In this document: positions 18,609 through 37,235 of the stretch, piece after piece
Position numbering within the stretch: position 1 is the first letter of the stretch
Layout: each line of letters opens with the position of its first letter
From: Psychrobacter namhaensis
GTDB taxonomy: Bacteria > Pseudomonadota > Gammaproteobacteria > Pseudomonadales > Moraxellaceae
Direction: 5' to 3'
Length of the DNA stretch: 52,003 bases
Assembly: GCF_016107545.1 (NCBI RefSeq)
Contig: NZ_JABASS010000016.1
Location: 1-52,003 of the forward strand
Made by a program: the position numbers and the translations under genes
The notes under the pieces: model-generated
Seen by the model: the letters and a program-made list of their open reading frames with translations, nothing else
Database searches by the model: none
What the model was told of the DNA's origin: nothing

Positions 18609-20755
18609 GCTGGTTACAACGATTGTATCAAACCTATGAGCTTGCCAGCCAAAACGAAGAGCTTCAGGCTCAAGAAAGCAGTTTAATGCCTTATTATCAT
18701 GTCAATCAAAATGTACAGATTATTGTCACTATCAATGATAAAGGCGACTTCATTCATGCTGAGGTATGCCGAGATGCTAATGGCAAGGTTAAATCAAGCA
18801 ACTTAGTTATTCCAGCAACCAACCCATCCGCTAACCGTACTTCTAAACCAGTTGCTCATCCACTGTCCGATAAGCTGCAATATGTTGGTAAAGACTTTTA
18901 CGACTATAGTAATGGTGGTAAAGATGATTATTACCATCTTTATGAGCAAGAGCTGTCTGCTTGGTGCGGTTCAAAATATGCCCATCCAAAAGCCAAAGCC
19001 GTCCTGAATTATGTGCAAAAAGGAACCCTAGTCAAAGACTTGCTAGGCGCTAACGTCTTGATTGCTGACCCTGATGATAAAAACAAACTGGCCTACCCCA
19101 AACAAGCCAGCGACCATCCAGATAGTGTCTTATCATCGCTAAATAAAAATACCACCGGGGTATTTGACCAAGGTGCGGCATTTATTGCTTGGCGAGTGAC
19201 TGCCACAGAACTGGGTAAACAAGCTGAACGCGGCGTGTCTGAAACGTGGCGAGACAAGAGTCTTTTTGACTCGTGGCAGCAGTTTTACGCGACACTTGAT
19301 AGCACTGATGGTTTTTGTTATATCACGGGCAAAGACAGTCCGCTGGCAAGCAAACATCCCAATCGTATCCTGCGTAGCGCAACTAACGCTAAGCTGATCT
19401 CTGCCAATGATTTATCAAGTTTTACCTTTTTAGGACGCTTTACTGACGATGATAAGTCTATTAAAGCACATGGGTTACAAGGCGCTAATATCAGTGCCGT
19501 TGTCACAGAAAAAGCTCATGCGGCCCTATCATGGTTATTGACCCGCCAAGGTCGCGAAGACGCCGGTCAAGCGGTTGTCGCTTGGGCAATCTCTGGTAAC
19601 GAAACCCCGCAGCCAACTCAAGAAAATAATGAGATTGCGCCTTTTGATGTTGAAGAAAATATTGAAACAGACGATTTAGAAGAAGAGGAAGCCAATCCTT
19701 TTGCCATGACAGATGATGAAGACTTTGATGAAGTAGATGATGAGTCAGAACATAGTGACAAAGGTGAAATCATAACAAAAGAAAGTGTAACTCTAGAACT
19801 TCAGCATAAAAATAATCTAGGTCAGACTTTTGCTAAACATCTCAATAATACCATGCAAGGCTATCGTCAAAATCTCGATGCGCATGACCAAATCTCAATT
19901 ATTACCCTAGATGCTGCCACGCCTGGACGCATGGCCGTTACTTATTATCATGAAGCTATGCCGAATGACTATATTGAAGCTTTAGCGTGTTGGTATCAGC
20001 AGTTTTCGTGGTATGCCACTTATAAAGATGCTGAAACCAACGAGCGTAAGCTTACCATTAAAGCGCCCATTCCTAAGCTAATAGCACAAGTGGCTTACGG
20101 CTCTCGTCTGTCAGACGCGCTGAAAAAACAAGTTGTCTCGCAAGTACTGCCTTGTATCGTAGAGGGAGAAGCAAGGCAATTTCCTTGGCAGCTGGTAGAT
20201 TTATGTGTCAAGCGAGCCTGTAATCCATTGGCATTAGAACATTGGGAATGGGAGCAAGCATTAGGGGTCGCCTGTGCTTTATACCGTGGCTATTATTTGC
20301 GTCAATCAGACCATCACAGAAGGAGCTATACCGTGACATTACAAACAGACTATAACAGTCGAGATTATCTATATGGTCGGCTATTGGCGGTTGCCGAAGA
20401 TATTGAGAGCTTGGCATTATATATCGCTGGAGAAAAGCGCAATACAACAGCACAACGCTATATGCAGCAGTTCGCCAATCGCCCATTTACCACATGGCGC
20501 AATATTGAGCTGGCACTTAAACCTTACGAGAACCGTCTAAAGTCAAACCGTGCGGGTTATTTATCCAATATGCAGGATTTACTAGACCAAATTATGAGTC
20601 GCTTCGACATTGAAGATTTCAGTAATGACTCCGCCTTGTCGGGTGAGTTTTTGCTTGGTTATCACAGTCAAAAGATGCAAATCAAACTGGACAAACAGCA
20701 GACAAAAAAAGCGCGTGAAGACAATAAATATTTAGAAACTGACGAAACCGCTTAA
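18605..20755 (+). CDS. cas8c: Cas8c (Csd1), large subunit of type I-C Cascade
   Basis: Recognises the PAM and helps open target DNA. Csd1 hallmarks include the N-terminal YYHVNQNVQIIVTIND-like strand region, GVFDQGAAFIAWRVT, FCYITGKDSPLASKHP near the middle, and RDYLYGRLLAVAEDIESLAL in the C-terminal helical part. At 716 residues it is longer than the usual about 570-620. Much of the excess is an acidic, probably disordered insert at about residues 340-400, containing runs such as DDLEEEEANPF and DDEDFDEVDDESEHSD. The 3' part contains a second translation start that yields Cas11c. It overlaps cas5c by four bases and is followed by cas7c after 48 bases. Confidence 0.95.
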   Translation: MSWLQRLYQTYELASQNEELQAQESSLMPYYHVNQNVQIIVTINDKGDFIHAEVCRDANGKVKSSNLVIPATNPSANRTSKPVAHPLSDKLQYVGKDFYDYSNGGKDDYYHLYEQELSAWCGSKYAHPKAKAVLNYVQKGTLVKDLLGANVLIADPDDKNKLAYPKQASDHPDSVLSSLNKNTTGVFDQGAAFIAWRVTATELGKQAERGVSETWRDKSLFDSWQQFYATLDSTDGFCYITGKDSPLASKHPNRILRSATNAKLISANDLSSFTFLGRFTDDDKSIKAHGLQGANISAVVTEKAHAALSWLLTRQGREDAGQAVVAWAISGNETPQPTQENNEIAPFDVEENIETDDLEEEEANPFAMTDDEDFDEVDDESEHSDKGEIITKESVTLELQHKNNLGQTFAKHLNNTMQGYRQNLDAHDQISIITLDAATPGRMAVTYYHEAMPNDYIEALACWYQQFSWYATYKDAETNERKLTIKAPIPKLIAQVAYGSRLSDALKKQVVSQVLPCIVEGEARQFPWQLVDLCVKRACNPLALEHWEWEQALGVACALYRGYYLRQSDHHRRSYTVTLQTDYNSRDYLYGRLLAVAEDIESLALYIAGEKRNTTAQRYMQQFANRPFTTWRNIELALKPYENRLKSNRAGYLSNMQDLLDQIMSRFDIEDFSNDSALSGEFLLGYHSQKMQIKLDKQQTKKAREDNKYLETDETA
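20333..20755 (+). CDS. cas11c: Cas11c, small Cascade subunit made from an internal start in cas8c
   Basis: A strong ribosome binding site, AGAAGGAG at 20318-20325, stands 7 bases before a GTG at 20333 that is in frame with cas8c (codon 577). Translation from it gives 140 residues beginning MTLQTDYNSRDYLYGRLLA, the helical C-terminal part of Csd1. In characterised type I-C systems Cas11c is made in just this way, as a separate product of the 3' end of cas8c, and lines the belly of Cascade. The spacing and near-perfect Shine-Dalgarno sequence inside a coding region make chance unlikely. Expression has not been shown here. Confidence 0.8.
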   Translation: MTLQTDYNSRDYLYGRLLAVAEDIESLALYIAGEKRNTTAQRYMQQFANRPFTTWRNIELALKPYENRLKSNRAGYLSNMQDLLDQIMSRFDIEDFSNDSALSGEFLLGYHSQKMQIKLDKQQTKKAREDNKYLETDETA

Positions 20756-20803
20756 CTTAGACTTTTGAATATCTGTATTTAAAACTTAATAAAAGGATAA
20801 ATT

Positions 20804-21700
20804 ATGTCTACCTCTACCCAAAACCCTATCGTCAATAAAATCGACTTTGCTCTAATCATTGGCGTAAACAATGCCAATCCAAATGGTGATCCACTAAACG
20901 GTAACCGGCCTCGTACCGATTTTGCAGGTAATGGCGAAATCACTGACGTTTGCTTAAAGCGTAAAATTCGTGACCGTCTGCAAGAGTCCGGCGAAGATAT
21001 TTTTGTACAATCTGATGAGAAAAAGACCGATGGTATGACCAGTCTCAAAAATCGTGCCTACGATGAAGAGGTAGGGTTAGGTAAAAATGCTTTTGAAGCC
21101 AATAAAAAAGAAAATATCGAAGCCAAGCGTGATGAGACCGCACAAAAGGCCTGTGATAAATGGTTTGATGTCCGTGCCTTTGGGCAAGTGTTTGCCTTTA
21201 AAGCAGATACTAAAGGCGCGGATGGCGTCTCTATCCCTATTCGGGGTCCTGTTACTATCCAGTCTGCGTTCAGCTTGCAACCTGTCGATATTACCAGCAC
21301 TCAAATTACCAAGAGTGTCAGTGGCGAAGGTGATGGTACAAAAAAAGGTAGCGATACCATGGGTATGAAACATCGCGTCGATGAAGGCATTTATGTGACC
21401 TATGGTGCGATCACGCCGCAGTTGGCTGAACGGACAGGCTTTAGTGATACTGATGCCGAAAAGATAAAAGAGATACTGCCAAAGCTATTTGAAGGGGATG
21501 CGTCCTCTGCCCGCCCCGAAGGCAGTATGCAAGTCAAAAAGGTCATTTGGTGGGCGCACAACAGCAAATCAGGACAATGCTCCTCCGCTAAAGTGCATCG
21601 TAGCTTAAAAGAGCTGCTCAACAACAACGGTGAATTTGATGAAGACGCGTTGAAATCAGCTTTAGAAGGGCTAGAGCCTGATATTATTGAAGGGTTTTAA
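20804..21700 (+). CDS. cas7c: Cas7c (Csd2), backbone subunit of type I-C Cascade
   Basis: Forms the helical filament that holds the crRNA spacer. The 298-residue protein starts with the RAMP strand KIDFALIIGVNNANPNGDPLNGNRPRTD, where NPNGDPL is a family signature, and has SIPIRGPVTIQSAFSLQPVDI in the middle and VKKVIWWAHNSKSGQCSSAKVHR near the C-terminus. All are standard for Csd2. A ribosome binding site AAAGGA lies just before the ATG. It follows cas8c by 48 bases and precedes cas4 by 80. Confidence 0.96.
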   Translation: MSTSTQNPIVNKIDFALIIGVNNANPNGDPLNGNRPRTDFAGNGEITDVCLKRKIRDRLQESGEDIFVQSDEKKTDGMTSLKNRAYDEEVGLGKNAFEANKKENIEAKRDETAQKACDKWFDVRAFGQVFAFKADTKGADGVSIPIRGPVTIQSAFSLQPVDITSTQITKSVSGEGDGTKKGSDTMGMKHRVDEGIYVTYGAITPQLAERTGFSDTDAEKIKEILPKLFEGDASSARPEGSMQVKKVIWWAHNSKSGQCSSAKVHRSLKELLNNNGEFDEDALKSALEGLEPDIIEGF

Positions 21701-21780
21701 ACGCTTTTAACTTTTGACAATTGAGTAGACTTTATCCTGTACAGTTTGCTCAATTATTATTAACTCAGGGCCGAACCCTT

Positions 21781-22416
21781 ATGCAAACCCTCTACCTATC
21801 ACGCTTGCAGCATTATTTATTCTGTCCTCGCCAGTTTGCCTTGATAGAGCTGGAGTGCGCGTGGGAGGAGAACGTGTTTACTGCTGAAGGCCAAGTCATG
21901 CACGAGAAAGTCAACTCGGGTGGTCATGAGACGCGCGGCAATATTAAGACGGTGCGTACTCTGCAATTGGGGCATGAAGCATTGGGACTAGAAGGTGTGG
22001 CTGATGTCGTCGAATATCATACCGATGAGAACGGTCAGCAAATACCGTTTCCAGTTGAATATAAACGCGGTAAGCCAAAATCGCACCGTGCCGATGAGGT
22101 ACAACTGTGCGCGCAAGCATTATGTTTAGAGGATATGCATAAGTGTATCGTTCCCAAAGGCGCTTTGTTTTACGGGAAGACACGTCGCCGTCATGCTGTC
22201 GATTTTGATGATGAGCTACGACAGATTACCTTGGACGCTATAAACGACTGTCGCTATATTATAGAGAGCGGGCAAACACCCAAACCAATCTATAGCACCA
22301 GTAAATGTCGTAATTGTTCGCTTAAAGATGTCTGTCATCCGACAATTTTTAATAAGAATGCGACAGCTTGGTTGTCAAAAAAAATAGCATCCAGTTTGGA
22401 TGAAACCGATCATTAG
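21781..22416 (+). CDS. cas4: Cas4, PAM-dependent prespacer-processing nuclease
   Basis: RecB-type exonuclease with an iron-sulfur cluster that works with Cas1-Cas2 to choose and trim prespacers. From the ATG at 21781 the protein has 211 residues and begins MQTLYLSRLQHYLFCPRQFA, with the first cluster cysteine (Cys15) followed by the other three in SKCRNCSLKDVCHP near the C-terminus. The nuclease residues are in GVADVVEYH and PVEYKRGKPKSH. An in-frame TTG 60 bases earlier would add 20 residues that precede the family's normal start. It is the last gene before the cas4-cas1 gap containing a gene on the other strand. Confidence 0.95.
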   Translation: MQTLYLSRLQHYLFCPRQFALIELECAWEENVFTAEGQVMHEKVNSGGHETRGNIKTVRTLQLGHEALGLEGVADVVEYHTDENGQQIPFPVEYKRGKPKSHRADEVQLCAQALCLEDMHKCIVPKGALFYGKTRRRHAVDFDDELRQITLDAINDCRYIIESGQTPKPIYSTSKCRNCSLKDVCHPTIFNKNATAWLSKKIASSLDETDH

Positions 22417-22440
22417 TAGTGGCTTCAAAATCTTACCCTA

Positions 22441-22593
22441 CTATTTACTATCTTTAGGCTGGGCATCGTTTTTAGGCTCTTGTGGGTTTAACTGCTTTCC
22501 CTTATTACCTTGAGTTTGATCATAAGTCTTGTTCGTACCGTCAGTGCCTTTATTAGGATTTTGCATGTCCGCGTCGTTGTTAGATTTACTCAT
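22441..22593 (-). CDS. Small hydrophilic protein of unknown function, opposite strand inside the cas operon
   Basis: A 50-codon open frame starting MSKSNNDADMQNPNKGTDG and ending in KDSK. It was found by reading the minus strand and is too short for routine gene lists. AAGGA stands 7 bases before the ATG, a good ribosome binding site. The product is almost entirely polar: many Asn, Lys, Asp, Gln, Gly and Pro, no cysteine, no membrane or signal segment, and probably disordered. It occupies half of the 303-base gap between cas4 and cas1 and is transcribed against them. I do not recognise a family; it may be a generic small stress-type protein of this bacterial group that happens to lie here. 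Coding status rests on the start context and clean codon use. Confidence 0.6.
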   Translation of the reverse strand: MSKSNNDADMQNPNKGTDGTNKTYDQTQGNKGKQLNPQEPKNDAQPKDSK

Positions 22594-22719
22594 ACTTTAT
22601 TCCTTGATAGTAGTTGCCTGATAGTATTTAAGCGTTGTCGTACTTAACGTAGCATAATAAAAAACTATGTTCAAAAATCAACTCGAGTTAGGTGGTCAAA
22701 ACACTCATTAGGAGTCCAT

Positions 22720-23751
22720 ATGCGACCTTTAAAAAACACGTTATTCGTCCAAACTCAAGGCGCGTGGCTCAATAAACAGGGCGAAAACGTGGTGATGAAT
22801 ATCGACTACGAGGTCAAAGGTCGCGTGCCCATTCACAAACTTGACGCGATTGTCTGCTTTGGGCAAGTGTCGATATCTCCCGCATTGATGGCGCATTGCA
22901 CCGATAACGCCATCACCATTACCCATCTTAATCAATATGGCAAGTTCCAAGCGCGTATCGAAGGCGCGGTCAGTGGCAATGTGCTCTTGCGCCGTGAGCA
23001 GTATCGTATTAGCGATGATCCTGAAAGGGTTCAGCCAATCTGTCACAGTATTGTTTTGGGTAAAGTCCATAATCAGCGCCAAGTCATTCGTCGCTATCTA
23101 CGAGATTATAAACAGCAGTTAGATGCGCCAATTACTGATCGCTTAGACTCTGTGCAACAACGATTGGGACATGGGCTTCATAAAATTTTGACGACGCAAA
23201 ACTTGCCCGATCTATTAGGCCGTGAAGGTGAGATGGCCAATATTTATTTTAGTGTGTTCCCGCATCTGATCCGCAATCCTGATTTTTATTTTCCCAAACG
23301 CACACGCAACCCGCCCACTGATGCTGTCAACGCTCTGCTCTCTTTCACTTATACTTTGATGACACACGATTGTCGTAGCGCCCTAGAAACAGTGGGGCTT
23401 GACCCTGCTTGCGGCATGTTTCACCGATTAAGACCTGGACGACCTTCTCTAGCGCTCGATTTGATTGAAGAGTTTCGTCCTATGGTTGATCGTTTTGTGT
23501 TGTCTCTTATCAATAAAAAGCAGTTAGGTAAGTCGGATTTTAAACAAGAGGCCAACGGCTCAGTTTGGCTAAAAGATGAGGCTCGCCAGATTTTTTTTAA
23601 AGCATGGCATGATCGTAAACAGCAGACTATTTATCATGAGTGGTTTGAGGAGACGGTGCCTTTTGGCTTACTACCACACTTACAAGCGACCATCATGGCA
23701 CGTCACATTAGGGGCGATATCGATGCTTATATTCCTTTTTTATGGAAATAA
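22720..23751 (+). CDS. cas1c: Cas1, spacer integrase (type I-C)
   Basis: Integrase that, as a Cas1-Cas2 complex, inserts new spacers at the leader end of the array. The 343-residue protein begins MRPLKNTLFVQTQGAWLNKQ and contains the metal-binding glutamate (about Glu169) in LLGREGEMANIYF, the histidine in GMFHRLRPGRPSLALDL and the downstream acidic residues in DLIEEFRP, all as expected for an active enzyme. The ATG follows TAGGAG by 7 bases. A 303-base gap separates it from cas4, so cas1-cas2 may have their own promoter. cas2 follows after 36 bases. Confidence 0.96.
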   Translation: MRPLKNTLFVQTQGAWLNKQGENVVMNIDYEVKGRVPIHKLDAIVCFGQVSISPALMAHCTDNAITITHLNQYGKFQARIEGAVSGNVLLRREQYRISDDPERVQPICHSIVLGKVHNQRQVIRRYLRDYKQQLDAPITDRLDSVQQRLGHGLHKILTTQNLPDLLGREGEMANIYFSVFPHLIRNPDFYFPKRTRNPPTDAVNALLSFTYTLMTHDCRSALETVGLDPACGMFHRLRPGRPSLALDLIEEFRPMVDRFVLSLINKKQLGKSDFKQEANGSVWLKDEARQIFFKAWHDRKQQTIYHEWFEETVPFGLLPHLQATIMARHIRGDIDAYIPFLWK

Positions 23752-23787
23752 GTCGCCAAAATAAGAATAGGACAAAAGGTGTGTATT

Positions 23788-24078
23788 ATGATGGTATTAG
23801 TCACCTATGATATCAGCTCAGAGGGCACCTCCAGTGCTAAGCGTCTGCGCCACATTGCCAAGCACTGCTTAAACTATGGGCAGCGGGTACAATACTCGGT
23901 GTTTGAAATAGAAGTCAATCCTGCCGAATGGACGGCACTAAGAGCAAAGCTCGAAGACATCATTAACCCTGATATTGATAGTTTGCGTTACTATTATCTT
24001 GGTAAAAACTGGCAAAACAAAGTAGAACACATTGGCGCAAAACCTGTGCTAGACTTAAACGATGTACTGCTTTTTTAG
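23788..24078 (+). CDS. cas2: Cas2, adaptation complex subunit
   Basis: Structural partner of Cas1 in spacer integration, with a ferredoxin-like fold. The start at 23788 gives 96 residues beginning MMVLVTYDISSEGTSSAKRL, which is the family start; the in-frame GTG at 23779 would add three residues and is preceded less well by AAAGG. Asp8 in VTYDIS is the usual conserved aspartate. The C-terminus YYLGKNWQNKVEHIGAKP is typical of type I-C Cas2. It is the last cas gene and runs into the array leader. Confidence 0.95.
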   Translation: MMVLVTYDISSEGTSSAKRLRHIAKHCLNYGQRVQYSVFEIEVNPAEWTALRAKLEDIINPDIDSLRYYYLGKNWQNKVEHIGAKPVLDLNDVLLF

Positions 24079-24325
24079 TCATGATAACCACAGTAAAACC
24101 TATTATTTGACTGTCATAAGGTCAATGCGAACCTATAGCGTACATAAAATCTCTAGGAGACTCGCAAAGGGGTCGTGATGCTACTTAAAAACTTGATTTT
24201 AATACTTTTATTTTTACACATTAAAAATTTGGCAAGCGATATGCTTGCCAAATTCGCCGATGGTTTACAGGTTCGCAAATTCCAAGGTTTAATCGTAACC
24301 TTATTAGGGACTTAGACCATGGGCT
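24079..24325 (+). promoter_or_regulatory. CRISPR leader
   Basis: This 247-base AT-rich region lies between cas2 and the first repeat, on the side that orientation of the repeat marks as upstream. It should contain the array promoter and the signals for Cas1-Cas2 integration. Long A/T tracts occupy 24181-24230, followed by a perfect hairpin at 24226-24254. I cannot name the promoter boxes with confidence. Confidence 0.75.
24226..24254. other. Perfect inverted repeat in the CRISPR leader
   Basis: AATTTGGCAAGC (24226-24237) and its exact complement (24243-24254) surround a 5-base loop GATAT, 71 bases before the first repeat. On the plus strand no T run follows, so it should not stop array transcription. 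On the minus strand it is followed by TTTTT, so it could end antisense transcription coming leftward out of the array. A protein-binding dyad is the alternative. Confidence 0.6.
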
Positions 24326-36049
<11,724 letters not shown>

Positions 36050-36149
36050 GTATTTTTTTTGCTAATCAATAAAAAAGAGGCTGTAGTAGATAAGGATTAA
36101 ATATCACACCATTTTCTCAGAGTTTTAAGCTGATGAGACGATGCCCCCT

Positions 36150-36440
36150 AGTTAAATCTGAACTCGCTCACATCCAATGCATTGTAACTTCGATAGCTGT
36201 CAGTATAAAAAAGCTATCAGGCTTGATTTTACGCTTGATGACAGGCATGAGAGTGGTCTGTTTGGTGTCTGCTACAACAGGGGGGATAGACATTATCGTT
36301 TCGTTTGAGGATACCAAACACGGCTCTTTTGCCTTTGCGTACACTGCTAAAGTAACTCTCATTTAATTCGATCTCACCCTCAAAAAGCTCATCGGCTTCA
36401 CCCTAAAAACTAACTTGGGAGATTTTATCGAGCAGTCTGA
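36150..36440 (-). pseudogene. Decayed IS1016-like (IS1595 family) transposase fragment
   Basis: The minus strand encodes, in pieces, the catalytic core of an IS1016-type DDE transposase: FEGEIELNESYFSSVRKGKR, then VFGILKRNDNVY, then after a frameshift VVADTKQTTLMPVIKRKIKP, then after another frameshift TDSYRSYNALDVSEFRFN, ended by a stop. The first catalytic aspartate of the ELDESYF motif is Asn, a short segment after KGKR is missing, and both ends are lost. It begins about 100 bases beyond the last CRISPR repeat. The bases between (36050-36150) contain a T8 run and no gene. It is a relic that cannot move by itself. Confidence 0.75.
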
Positions 36441-36526
36441 CGATAATAGTAAAACCCTATCCGCCTTGGCATTTTATAGATTGACCCCTAGTCTATTTTG
36501 GTTGTTCTCAAACTCCATATATCTAA

Positions 36527-36913
36527 TTATCCTTCAGTTGGCTTATCAAATAATTTTTCGATAGGCTTCGTGTGGATAGTAGAGCTATTAAACATCGACT
36601 TATTACCTGTATCTCCTTCTGTCCAAAAGTTAATATTGAACTGGGCATCATCACTTAATGCCACGCGGTGCCAATACTGTGGCGGGCTAACAGCAAACTG
36701 CCCTGCTTTGATCACTATGGTTTGTTCTGGCTCACTGTCGGCCTCATTAGCAAAGCCGTAAAAGGTAACGGTGCCTTGCATGACGCAAATTTGGCCAAAT
36801 ACACCTTCTGCCGTATTGTGATGGCTCAATAATGCTTTAGGGACTTTATCCTTGGTAAAAAAATGAGTAGAACGTTTTATTTTCCAATGGCTTGGAATGA
36901 TTGGTTGGCTCAT
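36527..36913 (-). CDS. DUF1971 cupin-like protein (TehB N-terminal type)
   Basis: A 128-residue single-domain protein resembling the DUF1971 domain, which also stands alone or precedes the methyltransferase domain in TehB. Typical features are FTKDKVPKALLSHHNTAEGVFGQICVMQGTVTFYGF, the IKAGQFAVSPPQYWHRVAL beta-barrel stretch and NINFW near the end; the His and pattern are those of a small cupin fold. No signal peptide is present. The biochemical role is not established. The gene diverges from the type-1 nitrate transporter gene and may share its control region, which suggests a link with anaerobic or nitrosative conditions, but this is inference only. Confidence 0.75.
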   Translation of the reverse strand: MSQPIIPSHWKIKRSTHFFTKDKVPKALLSHHNTAEGVFGQICVMQGTVTFYGFANEADSEPEQTIVIKAGQFAVSPPQYWHRVALSDDAQFNINFWTEGDTGNKSMFNSSTIHTKPIEKLFDKPTEG

Positions 36914-37235
36914 GGTAGCTCCTTAACTAGTTAGATTCGTTTATTCCACTCCACCCTTAAGAGGGCTTTGCTACTCTCATGTAGCTTTGATTATTAATCC
37001 ATAAATTTCTTGCAAAAGTTCTCTTTCATTGATTTCTATTCACATAACACCTCAAGGGCTAGCCTCACATTGTGTAAGAGTTCTAATATACATAAAATTG
37101 AACCTTCTTTTTAATCCTCACTAAGTAGTACTTAAAATAAAATGCATACTGCTTTCGCCTAATAGTCACTTTTTCTACTTGCTGCTACATTACCTCCATT
37201 CAAACGATCAAGTTTTATGGTGGAGAATACTTGTC
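36914..37235. promoter_or_regulatory. Divergent control region DUF1971 / narK1
   Basis: The 322 bases should hold promoters in both directions. An FNR-like element TTGATTTCTATTCA lies at 37029-37042 with one perfect half site (TTGAT) and a poor second half. A perfect 13-bp palindrome TAAGTAGTACTTA lies at 37122-37134. Neither position is tied to clear -10 and -35 boxes, so these are candidates only. Confidence 0.3.

Noticed and set aside
36133..36366. Plus-strand open frame of 77 codons after the array
   Set aside because: It is the complement of the decayed transposase fragment, with no start context or similarity of its own.
37122..37134. Palindrome TAAGTAGTACTTA in the narK1 control region as a NarL 7-2-7 site
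   Set aside because: The half sites point outward and the spacing is one base, unlike the inward-facing 7-2-7 arrangement; kept only as an unexplained palindrome.
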